Source of the DNA: Spiroplasma chrysopicola DF-1
Lineage (GTDB): Bacteria > Bacillota_I > Bacilli_A > Mycoplasmatales > Mycoplasmataceae
Length of the DNA: 64,000 nucleotides
Reading direction: 5' to 3'
Assembly: GCF_000400935.1 (NCBI RefSeq)
Contig: NC_021280.1
Coordinates: forward strand, 558,001 to 622,000
Position 1 is the first letter of the stretch; each line of letters begins with the position of its first letter. The position numbers and the translations under genes are program-made. Shown here in pieces: positions 1-10,638 of this stretch. The notes below the pieces were generated by a model. The model saw only the letters and a program-made list of their open reading frames with translations. It did no database searches and had not been told where the DNA came from.

Positions 1-542
1 CCATCAACTGGTACTTTCTCTCCTTTTCTAACTACTAATAAGTCATCAATCTTAACAAGACGCGTATTAACTATTATAATATTATTGTCTTTATCAACAA
101 GATTTGCGCTTTGTGCTTGCAAGGAAACAACATCTTTAATTCCGGCTGTTACTTTTTGTTGCACGCTAGTATTAATTAAATTTCCAATTAACATCATTGT
201 GATAATCGTTCCAGCAACTTCAAATAACAGCATATAAGAACTAGCACTAGCAATAATATAAATACTATAACCGTAAGCAATTAAGGTTCCTAAGCCAATT
301 AAGGTATTCATTCCAATTGAGTGTCACTTAAAAATTTCTCGATACATGTTAAGATAATAATTGCGTCCACAGTAAAATAAGATTACTGATGTTAACCCTA
401 ATTGTAGTCATTGATTATGTAAAATGCTTAGTCCTGGAATCATTGCTAATAATAATGGTAAATTACAACAAATTGCCAGAACTAATTCATAGGTATTTCT
501 AATTTGGCGTTTTGATCATTTGTGTTTTTTTTGGCCAACCAT
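1..542 (-). CDS. Copper/heavy-metal P1B-type ATPase, N-terminal part (runs off the window)
   Basis: About 180 residues of a membrane cation-pumping ATPase; the phosphorylation and ATP-binding domains lie beyond base 1. The frame starts at ATG 542-540 (Met-Val-Gly-Gln). It shows four hydrophobic segments and then the start of the actuator domain, with the family-typical VRKGEKVPVDG stretch at the window edge. The N-terminal metal-binding domain usual in CopA is absent and is instead a separate gene 9 bases upstream, so the two are surely co-transcribed. Copper as substrate is inferred from the HMA neighbour and general resemblance. The CPC-type metal-binding motif cannot be seen in this fragment. 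Confidence 0.8.
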
Positions 543-551
543 TAGTTTAAC

Positions 552-776
552 TTAGGCCATTTCTGATGATAATTCATCATAATCAAATCCGGTTTTTTTC
601 ATTTTTGCCAAAATCTCATCCTTACTAATTTCACTGGGATTAAAAGTAATGGTAATTGTTTTTGTTGCAATCCCTATTAGTAATTTAATTGCAGAAATTT
701 TTTGTAATTTTTTTTCAATTGCATTAGCACAACTACTACAATTTAATTCGGGAACATAAAGTTTTAATGTTATCAT
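552..776 (-). CDS. HMA-domain metal-binding protein (CopZ-like)
   Basis: A 74-residue single heavy-metal-associated domain with the metal site CSSCA (the xCxxC signature), as in CopZ chaperones and CopA N-termini. An in-frame ATG lies at 785, but an AAAGGAG ribosome site overlaps it and is ideally spaced (9 bases) from the ATG at 776, so 776 is chosen. The stop lies 9 bases before the P-type ATPase start. Likely role: handing metal to, or regulating, the ATPase. A split of an ancestral fused CopA is an alternative description. Confidence 0.85.
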   Translation of the reverse strand: MITLKLYVPELNCSSCANAIEKKLQKISAIKLLIGIATKTITITFNPSEISKDEILAKMKKTGFDYDELSSEMA

Positions 777-821
777 AATTGCCATCTCCTTTGTTAAGAT
801 AATTTTAGCACTAATTTAAAA

Positions 822-850
822 ATTAAAAAGAGGTCAATAGACCTCTTAAT
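822..850 (-). terminator. Rho-independent terminator after the ABC exporter pair
   Basis: An inverted repeat (AAGAGGTC at 829-836 with its complement at 840-847) overlaps the permease stop codon and is followed on the minus strand by a T-rich run. It separates the ABC unit from the HMA/ATPase unit. Confidence 0.7.
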
Positions 851-1619
851 TATCTCATTTAAAAATTCGTAAATTAATTCATATGCTAAGCGCTGATAAT
901 AATATTAATCCCCCAATAATACTAAAATAAATTCCTAATCCTAATGGACTCGTAATAACTGTCGCGTAACTACTGGCAAAAGCCATTGGAATAAAAACAA
1001 CCATTATAAAGGCTCCCCCAACAAAAATTAAACTAAAAATTGTTGAAATTAAAGTTTGCATCGAACGTGAATGAACTAAAACAACAAAAATCAAAATTAA
1101 ACAAGTAACAAAAATCGTTGAGAAAATTGATAAAAGAAAACCTAATAAAGTAATTATTGAAAAAACACTGGCAAAATTTAATTTTAAACTAGCGGTAATA
1201 ATAAGGCTTGTAATTAAAACTAACAGATCAGTAATAATAACAAGTGTTAAACAATAAAATAATGATATTAAAATGAAACCAAATGGTTTGATTCCTAATA
1301 GACCTATTCGTTTATAAATCACTGACATTTTTAAATCTAATAAAAATCCAACAATAACATAAATTGAAATGGCGCTACCAATCGCAATAAAGGTAATCCC
1401 TAATTTTAAATCATAAAATCCTCTTATTCCATTAAAAAAACTTTGAAAAAGAATTGCTAAAGGAATGATAATTAAAGTAAAAATCGCAACAACTTTCTGA
1501 CGTTTTAAATAGTTAATAAAAAAACGATATAACGCTAAAATATTAATATTTTCACTAACTAATAAACTATTTTTTGTTTTTATCAACGTATTTTTTTCAC
1601 TGTTTGGCTCATTTATCAT
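846..1619 (-). CDS. ABC transporter permease (ABC-2-like)
   Basis: A 257-residue integral membrane protein with about six hydrophobic segments and no soluble domain, partner of the ATPase encoded just upstream. Start ATG 1619 is preceded by AGGAGGT at good spacing, and this start lies inside the last 53 bases of the ATPase gene. The C-terminus reads through two TGA tryptophan codons to TAA at 846-848. Substrate unknown; a drug, lipid or peptide exporter is typical for this arrangement, but the sequence does not show which. Confidence 0.75.
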
Positions 1620-2370
1620 TTGACACCTCCTGATTTAAATTATTATTACTAATATTAGTTGGTTGAATTTGATATTCTTTAAATTTTTCTTTCACAAATT
1701 TTTCAACTGTCCCAAATTCGCGAACAATTTCTTGGACATTACTAATTTTTTGAATAACACCATTCATCATAAAAATTAAGGTGTCACAAAAATTTTGAAT
1801 TTCATCCATATTATGGGAAATAATAATTAAACCTTTTTCTTGATTGCCAAGAAATTGCGATAGAAGTTCGTAAATTCGTTCTTTACTTTCCAAGTCTAAT
1901 CCAGTTGCTAATTCATCAAGAATAATTAAATCAGGGTTAATAATTAACGCTAATAAAATATTAATCCGTTGTTGTTGCCCACCAGATAATTTTGAAATGT
2001 CTTTATTCATCAATTCTTTAACATTTAGAGTTGTTAAATAATTTAAAATTATTTCTGGTTCTAAATATAGTTTATAAGTTTTTAAATAGAGATTTAAAAT
2101 ATCATAAGCCGTTGTCCCTTTTGGATATTTTGACTCTTGCAACTGCATTCCAATGCGAACCCCATATTCTTTTAATGCTTGACCGCTGGAAGGACGACGT
2201 AACTGTGCTAAAATTTCACATAAAGTGGTTTTCCCACTCCCATTAGGACCAACAATTCCAATTCGATCACCTTTTTTTACCTCTAAATTAATATCTGATA
2301 AAACAGGTTGATGATTATAAATTTTTGAAATATTTGTTGCTTTGACTAAATACTTATTTTCTTGTTGCAT
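1567..2370 (-). CDS. ABC transporter ATP-binding protein
   Basis: A 267-residue ATPase with Walker A GPNGSGKTT near residue 42, signature LSGGQQQR, Walker B LIILDEL and a switch histidine (IIISH). It powers the membrane partner encoded next. Start ATG 2370 follows AAGGAAGGTG. With TGA as Trp the frame runs past two TGA codons to TAG at 1567-1569, giving a 53-base overlap with the permease start. It lies 42 bases downstream of parC with no clear terminator seen upstream of it on this strand, so it may belong to a longer transcript. Confidence 0.9.
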
Positions 2371-2412
2371 TTTGACACCTTCCTTAATAAAGTAATTATA
2401 ACCAAAATTTAG

Positions 2413-5400
2413 CTATTTTTTCTCTTTTAATAAATCATCAAGGGTAATTTGCAATTCTTTTGTTTCACCAATTGCCAAATCATTTTTAAATTGCGTTTTA
2501 TCAACTTTTTTGCTAGTTGGTTTTTTATTGGTAAAATCAACTTTAATTAATTTTTCCGGTCCTGGTGATTTAGAGTTTATTGTCTTTTTAGTAACTAACT
2601 TTTCAACTGTCGTTGTTACTTTTCCAAATGATTTTAACTTAAATTTAGTTGAACTAACATCTTTGTTATCCTCTTTTATTTCTGGTTCTTTAACAGTTTC
2701 AGGTGTTGGTGAAATAGTTTTCGCAGATTTTAGCTGCTGTTTTTCTTCTTCTTTTTTAGCTAATAATTTCCCAACCGTTGTTGTTACTTTTCCAAATGAT
2801 TTTAACTTAAATTCAGTTGAACTAACATCTTTGTTATCCTCTTTTATTTCTGATTCTTTAACAACTTCAGGTGTTGGTGAAATAGTTTTCGCAGATTTTA
2901 GCTGCTGTTTTTTTTCTTCTTTTTTAGCTAATAATTTTTCAACTGTCGTTGTGCCAGTTTGTTTTTTTACAATAATATCATCATGACTATCAATATGATT
3001 AACTGTGACAACCGAATCTTTAATTTTTACTTCTGGTTTTTCTTTTTCAACTACTGGTATTGGTGAAACATTATTACTAGTTATTTTATCGTCTTTTTTA
3101 ACAGAATCGTTTAAATCTATCATTATCTTTTGTTGCGGGTTAAGGTCAACTTCATCATCATTTTTACTAACAGGTGATTGCTCTTTGATTGCTTCTTTTT
3201 CGCTTACTACTTTATTTGGCGTTGCAATTGGACTTTTTCCTGGTGTTATTGATGATTTACTTTGCTTTTGATTTGCTACAATCGCTTTTTTAACCCTAAC
3301 TTGGCTAGGATGCTTTGGCTCACTATGATTTACAGTCGGACTAACAACCGAGGGGATTTGTTTTAAATCATAAAATGTTGGAATTACTGCATTGATAATG
3401 TTTTTTAGCTCAAATTCACCAGCTGGTAACGCTAACCCTGAAACAGGCAATTTATCAACTTTAAAAACATTAATTTCATCATTAGCATTTAGAACATTTA
3501 ATGTATCTTTATTTTTTGCAATAAATAATCATTTAACTAATTCGGGATATTTTTTATTTTGTTTAAAAAGACGAGTCCCTTTGATTGGTCGAGCTGATAA
3601 CGCTAATTCAGTTGTTGCTAATCGTTTTGCAGTTCCCTGATCGGTCAACAAGAAAATTGAGTCATCTTTACAATATCCAGCATTAACGACAATATCATCT
3701 TTTAAATTAATCGCCTTAACCCCACCTGTTCGTAACCCTAAAGTCGGGATTTCACTAGCTTTATATTTAACAGCAAAGCCATTTGCTGTTGCAATAATAA
3801 TATATGGTTGTTTTGTCACTAATTGGGTGTTAACAACTTCATCATCACCTTTTAAGTTAATGGCACGAATTGCTTTACTAATTCGCGTTGCCATAAAATC
3901 AATAACGGCTGTTTTTTTAATCATCCCATTTTTTGTGGCTAACATAATATAAATATCAGGTTTATTAAAGTCATTTAATAAGTAACAGCCAATAATTTTT
4001 TCTTCTCCAGGTAATTCTGAAATTGTATTAACATGTTCACCAATATCTTTAATTTTTGAAACCTTAATTTTATAAATCGGAATAATAACATAATTTCCTT
4101 TTGAAGTTATTAATAATAATTTGTCTAATGTATTAGCTTGCAAATCAGCAATTCAAATATCATTTGGCTTACGTTTAAAATCTTCATTTGCTAAACGTGC
4201 TAGTTGATTATTCTCTAATGCTTTAATATAACCATCATATGATACTCAAATATTTAAATCTTTTTCAATAATTGTTTCGGTTTTTTCAATTTCAATTGTT
4301 TCAATCTCTTCTTCAATTAAAGTGCGACGAAGAGTATTAAACTTTGTTTTGATTAATGTTAATTGATCAACAATAACACTATTTAATTTATTAATATCAC
4401 TTAAAATTGCTTCTAATTCTTTAATTAAATTTTTTAATTCTTTTTGTTCAGCTTGTAATTGTAAAATATCTGTTGATGTTAAACGGTATAAACGTAACTG
4501 AACAATTGCTTCAGCTTGTAATTGTGTAAATGAAAACTTTGCCACTAAATTTTTAATGGCATCTTGGCGATCTTTAGAATGACGAATGACAGCAATTACT
4601 TCGTCTAAAATGCTAACTGTTTTAATTAAACCATCAACAATTTCTAATCGTTTATTTGCTTTTGCTAGTTCAAATTTTGAACGGTTTGTAACAATCTCTT
4701 GTTGGTGAGCAACATAGTAACCAAGGATTTCTTTTAATCCTAGTAATTTTGGTTGCTTATTAGCAATTCCAACAATATTAAAATTATATGAAACTTGTAA
4801 ATTAGTATTTTTTAATAAATATTTTCGCACTGTTTCATAATTTGCTTGTTTACTTAATTCAATAACAATTCGTAATCCTGTTCGATCTGTTTCATCCCGA
4901 ACTTCTTTAATATTTAATCCTGGTTCATTATATTTAATATCATCAATTTTCTTAACCAAGTCTTGTTTAACAACTTCATAAGGGATTTCGGTAATAACTA
5001 AATTATTATTTTCATTTGTAATTTTACTACGAATGATAATTTTTCCTTTTCCCGTTTGATAAGCATCAATGATTCCTTGTTTTCCTTGGACAATTCCCCC
5101 GGTTGGAAAATCAGGACCCTTAATAAATTTTAATAACTCTGATAAACGACAAGTTGGTTTTGATAAATAGAAAATTGTTGCATCAATAATTTCTGGTAAA
5201 TTATGTGGAGGGATATTTGTCGCATATCCTGCCGCAATTCCTGTCGCCCCATTAATTAATAGGTTTGGGAATAACGCTGGTAAAACAACTGGCTCTTGTT
5301 CAGAATCATCAAAGTTTGGGATAAAAGCAACGGTTGCTTTTTCTAAATCTTGTAATAAATAACTAGCAACTTCACTTAATCTTGTCTCAGTATAACGCAT

Positions 5401-5760
5401 CGCTGCTGCTGGGTCCCCATCAATTGAACCATTGTTCCCATGCATATCAATTAATGGATAACGCACTTTTCAATCTTGTGATAAACGAACCATAGCATCA
5501 TAAACAGAAGTATCGCCATGCGGGTGATACTTCCCAATTACTTCCCCAACAATCCGCGCTGATTTTTTATAGCTAGAATTAAAAGTTAAATTTAATTCAT
5601 TCATCGCAAAAAGAATCCGACGTTGAACCGGTTTTAAACCATCACGAACATCAGGCAAAGCTCGATCTTGAATAATGTATTTGGCATAACGACCAAAGCG
5701 GTCTTCCATAATATCATTTAAAGTATAAATTAAATTTTCTGGTTTAACATTATCACTCAC
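2413..5760 (-). CDS. parC: DNA topoisomerase IV subunit A with long repeat-bearing C-terminal tail
   Basis: ParC cuts and passes DNA during chromosome decatenation, with ParE. The frame codes for 1115 residues starting at GTG 5760, preceded by AAGGAG. The N-terminal domain has the family [12 protein letters not shown] motif and the catalytic tyrosine in AMRYTE (near residue 123), with the ParC-type [11 protein letters not shown] context. A coiled-coil and beta-pinwheel region follow, to about residue 760. The last roughly 330 residues are Lys/Glu/Ser/Thr/Pro-rich, low in complexity and contain two tandem 56-residue repeats; usual ParC proteins are about 800 residues. Several in-frame TGA codons read as Trp. 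ParE is encoded immediately upstream with 24 bases between. Confidence 0.95.
2604..2939 (-). repeat. Two tandem 168-bp repeats inside the parC tail
   Basis: Units begin at 2604 and 2772 and a third partial unit starts at 2940; the period is exactly 168 bases (56 codons). Each unit encodes the shared blocks [33 protein letters not shown] and [13 protein letters not shown]. The two units differ by only a few bases, so the duplication looks recent and keeps the reading frame. Confidence 0.9.
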
Positions 5761-5784
5761 AATGGTGGTCTCCTTTCTTTTCTT

Positions 5785-7725
5785 TTACTGTTGAATAATT
5801 GTTGGAAAATCATCTTCTAAAGTAAATTTAACATTTTCATCAATTCATTCTTTTCGTTTTTTGGCGTCATCACCCATCAAGGTTACAACTTTTTTATCAG
5901 CTAATAAAGCATCATCAATTGTTACGGCAATTAATTGGCGTGTGGTTGGGTCCATTGTTGTTTCTCATAATTGCTCGGCATTCATTTCTCCTAATCCTTT
6001 ATAACGTTGTAATTCAAATTTATCTTTAATTGTTTTTAGTTTTGCTTTTAATTCGTTCTCATCTCAAGCATAATCAATTTGCTTTGTTTTAGTATTAAAA
6101 ATTTTAAATAATGGTGGTAAAGCAATATAAACACGATTGTTTTCAATTAAATCTTTCATATAACGATAAAAGAATGTTAATAATAGTGTTTGAATATGAG
6201 CCCCATCCGTATCAGCATCGGTCATAATAATGATCTTACCATAATTGGCATCATCAAGGTCAAATTCAGTTCCAACCCCTGCTCCAATGGCATTAATCAT
6301 CACATTAATTTCTTCATTTTTTAATAAATCTTCTAGTTTTGATTTTTCGGCATTAATAACTTTTCCTCGTAATGGTAAAATTGCTTGGAATTTTCGGTCT
6401 CGTCCTAATTTCGCACTACCCCCAGCTGAATCCCCTTCAACTAAAAATAATTCATTATCTAATTTATTTTTACTTTGGGCTGGTGTTAATTTTCCTGTCA
6501 ATAAACGCTCCGAATTTTTTTTCTTATTACCACGAGCAGCTTCACGCGCCTTACGGGCTTCTTCACGAGCATTACGAGCCAATAAGGCTTTTTCAATAAT
6601 TCCATAAGCACTAGTTTTATTTTCGGTCATTCAAAAACTAAATTGACTAGTAACAATGCTTTCAACTGCACTTTTGGCATCAACAGTTCCTAATTTTCCC
6701 TTTGTTTGTCCTTCATATTGAATTAAATTTTCTGGGACTTTGACTGAAATAATTGCTGTTAAACCTTCTCGCGTATCAGTTGAATCTAAGTTTTTATCTT
6801 TTTCTTTTAATAACCCTTCTTCTTTACGGGCATAGTCATTAATTACCCTTGTTAAACCACTACGGAATCCAACGACATGTGAACCACCTTCACTTGTTTT
6901 AACATTATTGGCAAAACTCAAGAGGTTTTCATTAAATTCTGTTGAATATTGAATTGCAATTTCAACATCAATATTTTTTTCATTACCTTTTAATAACATA
7001 ATTGGCGTAATTGTTTTTTTACCTTCATTCATAAAGGTAATAAATTCTTCTAAACCGTTATTGAAAAGATATTCAACATCTTTTTGGGTACGTTCATCGT
7101 GTAATGTTATTTTTAACCCACTATTTAAAAAGGCTGATTCACGAATTCGTTCAGAAATTGTTGAAAAAGAAAAATCAATTACTTTAAAAATCTCTGGATC
7201 GGGAACAAAATGAACTTTTGTTCCTGTTTTCGTTGTTGTTCCAACTGTTGTTAATTTTTGGCTTAGTTTTCCCCCATGTTCAAATTTAATTTCACTAATT
7301 TTTTTATCACGATAAATCACAACATTAAAGTTAACTGATAACGCATTAACAACTGAAGAACCTACCCCATGTAAGCCTCCAGCAGTTTTATAACCATCAC
7401 CGCCAAATTTACCACCAGCATGTAAAATCGAAAAAATTACTTCTGGGGTTGATTTTCCCGAACTATGTTTACCAATTGGGACTCCCCGCCCATTATCTTG
7501 AACAGTAATTGAATTATCCTTATGAATTATGACATTAATTTCATTACAAAAACCAGCTAAGGCTTCATCAATTGAGTTATCAACGATTTCTCAAACTAAA
7601 TGATGTAAGCCACGAATATCAGTTGAACCAATATACATCCCTGGGCGCTTACGAACAGCAGCTAAACCTTCTAAAATCTGAATTGAAGATTCATCATAAT
7701 TTGTTTTTTTTGTTTGCTCACTCAT
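5785..7725 (-). CDS. parE: DNA topoisomerase IV subunit B
   Basis: The ATPase subunit of topoisomerase IV, 646 residues, normal for the family. Order: GHKL ATPase with [13 protein letters not shown] and GGLHGVG, transducer domain, then TOPRIM with [10 protein letters not shown] (about residue 430) and DADTDGAHI, and the C-terminal [10 protein letters not shown] motif. Start ATG 7725 follows an AAGGAAG site. ParE rather than GyrB is chosen because parC follows directly. Trp codons appear as TGA in family-conserved places, for example EQLWETTMDP. Confidence 0.95.
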
Positions 7726-7852
7726 CTATAGAACTTCCTTTTTTATCTTTTTCTTTAATAATATTATATTATAACTGTAATATTTACAAATATTTTAAAT
7801 TAATTTATTATTATAGTATACTTAAGAAGATTTAAAAATAGAGGTGAAGAAA
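7726..7852. promoter_or_regulatory. Divergent promoter region between parE and plsY
   Basis: The only promoter space for both genes. On the minus strand, overlapping TATAAT-type hexamers occur near 7764-7774, ahead of parE. On the plus strand TTTACA (7783-7788) and TATTAT (7807-7812), 18 bases apart, could serve plsY; its ribosome site GAGGTGA lies at 7841-7847. Assigned by eye only. Confidence 0.45.
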
Positions 7853-8698
7853 ATGGATATTTTTGGTATTATTGGCACAATTATTGGGTCAATTATCGCT
7901 TATTTAATTGGTTCTTTTAGTTGATCAATTTTAATTAGTAAATTAATGTATAAAGTTGATGTCCGAGATTATTATTCAAAAAATGCGGGGGCAACAAATA
8001 CAACCCGCGTTTTAGGAAAAAAATGAGGATTAGCAGTAACTTTCTTAGACATGGGAAAAGTAATTGTGACAATGTTTATTGTCTTTGGAATTAGTTGCAT
8101 TAATATTAATGATGTTAATTTTGAGGCAACTAGTTATTATATTCCTGCTTTCTTTGTTTTAATTGGACATTGTTATCCAATTTATTACCGTTTTAAAGGA
8201 GGCAAAACAGTTGCTTCATTTGGGGGATTATTATTAATGGCAAACCCTTATTTGTTCTTAATTGCCGCAGGAACTTGATGAATTACAATTTTTATTTGAA
8301 AACGGGTTTCGGTTTCGTCAATTCTAGCAGTATTTTTAGTAGCTTGTTTATGCTGGATACCACAAATTAGTGGTATTAATGTTATTAATTTTGATGGAAG
8401 CTTATTAGCTGATTCAAAAATTATTTGATTTAACCAATTTCACCACCTTGCTAATAATTATAATAACTACTATGATAGTTTAGCATTAATTAATATTGTT
8501 ATTGTTTTAGGAGCAATTTTATCAATTGCTCGCCACCATCAAAATATTGCCCGTTTATTAAAAGGAACAGAACCAACATTTGATTTCAAGAAAAAATCAT
8601 CTTTAGCCAGCGGGGAAATTAGCCGTGGGGACAAGAAACCAAAAAAAGTCGCAAATCAAACAAATAACAAAGAACCAGAAATTGTTTCAAAAAAATAA
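7853..8698 (+). CDS. plsY: Glycerol-3-phosphate acyltransferase PlsY
   Basis: A membrane enzyme that acylates glycerol 3-phosphate using acyl-phosphate, the first step of phospholipid synthesis. 281 residues. All PlsY loop motifs are recognisable: GSFSWSILIS near the start, NAGATNTTRVLG, DMGKV, and GHCYPIYYRFKGGKTVASFGG with the catalytic loop. About six to seven membrane segments. The last roughly 45 residues form a Lys/Ser-rich soluble tail that ordinary PlsY (about 200 residues) lacks, and an extra loop precedes the last membrane segment. Transcribed alone, divergent from parE. Confidence 0.93.
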
Positions 8699-8730
8699 AA
8701 CTTAGGATTATCCTAAGTTTTATTTTTTTT
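8697..8730. terminator. Bidirectional terminator between plsY and typA
   Basis: Perfect stem AAAACTTAGGA / TCCTAAGTTTT with a TTA loop (8697-8721), then a T run to 8730. It lies between convergent genes, and the A run on the left serves as the T tract for the minus strand. Confidence 0.9.
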
Positions 8731-10564
8731 ATTCAACTGGTGTTTGCTCTTGTTTTTCATATTGTTTTCGTTCACTAGCATTTAATCATTTCTTACGTAA
8801 ACGAATACTTAATGGCGTAATTTCAACTAGTTCGTCATTTTCAATAAATTCTAATGATTCTTCTAAATTCATAATGATTGGTGGTGATAAACGAATTGCA
8901 TCATCATTTCCAGCTGATCTAGTGTTAGTTAACTTTTTATTTTTACATGGATTAACTACTAAATCATTACTACGACTATGAATTCCAACAATCATTCCTT
9001 CATAGACTTTTGTTCCTGGGTTAACAAATAAACTTCCCCGTTCTTCTAATGCCCCTAAAGCATATGCAGCAGTTATCCCGAATTCATTCGCAATTAATAC
9101 CCCATTACCACGACTAGGGATTTCGCCTTTATATTGTTCATAACCACTAAACTTACGAACTAAGATTCCTTCGCCATGGGTCGCATTAATAAATTCACGT
9201 TGATACCCAATTAATCCACGGGTTGGAATACTATATGTAATTTTAGTATGGGTTCCAACCATATCCATATTTAACATTGTTCCTTTACGTAAATTTAATT
9301 TTCCAATTACTGTTCCTGAATATTCATCGGGAACAGTAATAATCACTTCTTCCATTGGTTCTAATAAAACATTACTATCATCACGGCGAAGAAGAACCTC
9401 TGGTTTTGAAACAGCTAGTTCAAAACCTTCTCGACGAAGATTTTCTAATAAAATCGATAAATGTAATTCCCCTCGTCCTGAAACACGGAAACCATCAACA
9501 CTTGATTCACTTAAAGGTTGGACACGTAATCCCACGTTAACTTCTAATTCTTTTTCTAAACGTTCTTTAATATTACGTGTTGTAACAAACTTTCCTTCTT
9601 TTCCAGCAAATGGTGATTTATTAACTAAAAAGTTCATTGCTAATGTTGGTTCTTCAATTGTAATTGGTTCCATTGCGACAACATTATTTTTATCACAAAT
9701 TGTATCCCCAATCGAAATATCACTAATTCCAGCAATAATAACAATATCACCAGCAACAGCTGTTTCTTTTTTAATTCGTTTTAATCCTTCATAAATAAAC
9801 ACGCCAGTAATTTTCCCTTTTGCTAATTGTCCATCATTTTTAACAATTGCCACTTCTTGACCATCACTAATTGTGCCAGCAAATAAGCGCCCAATTCCTA
9901 ACCGACCGATATATTCATCAAAAGCTAAGGAACTAACTTGCATTCTTAACGGTTCACTAGTTAAATCAGGATACGGCGTAACATGATTAATAATTGTTTC
10001 AAATAACGGAATTAAGTTTTCTCCTTGATCGGTTAATTCTTTTTGCACAATTCCTTGTTTAGCAATTCCATATAAAACTGGGAAGTCTAATTGTTCGTCA
10101 GTTGCTCCTAAATTCATAAATAATTCTAACGCTTCATTAACAACTTCAGCTGCCCTTTGATCTTTTTTATCAATTTTATTAATTAATAAAATTGGACGTA
10201 ACCCTAATTCTAACGATTTTTGCAGTACAAAACGCGTTTGTGGCATTGGCCCTTCACTTGAATCAACTAATAAGATTACTGTATCAACTGTTTTAATAAT
10301 TCGCTCAATTTCTGATGAAAAATCAGCATGGCCAGGGGTATCAACAATATTGATTTTATAATTACGATAGTTAATTGCACAGTTTTTTGCATAAATTGTA
10401 ATTCCCCGTTCTTTTTCTAAGGCATCGCTATCCATTATCAAGTCAACAATTTGAGCATTCTCATGAAAAACTCCACTTTGTTGTAATAAAGCATCAACTA
10501 ATGTTGATTTTCCAGCATCAACATGGGCAATCACGGCAATATTAATAATTTTTTTATGTTCCAT
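8729..10564 (-). CDS. typA: Translational GTPase TypA/BipA
   Basis: A ribosome-associated GTPase of the EF-G family. 611 residues, matching the family. Motifs: G1 AHVDAGKST, G2 RGITI, G3 DTPGHADF, G4 NKIDK, then domain II, the EF-G-like domain with GRGELHLSILLENLRREG, and the TypA-specific C-terminal domain with RSNDLVVNPCKNKKLTN. An ATG exists at 10585, but a GAGGAG ribosome site sits between it and the ATG at 10564, so the latter start (MEHKK) is used. The C-terminal 15 residues follow a TGA Trp codon. Confidence 0.95.
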
Positions 10565-10638
10565 TTTTTTCTCCTCAATTATCATAACTAATTAATTATA
10601 CTTGATATTTTTGAAAAAAGATAACGAATTAATTAATC

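Noticed and set aside
2510-3271. Plus-strand open frames opposite the ParC tail
   Set aside because: They mirror the low-complexity repeats of parC, have no ribosome site and no recognisable protein pattern.
6245-6607. Plus-strand open frames opposite parE
   Set aside because: They lie wholly within a highly conserved TOPRIM region of parE and only reflect its codon pattern.
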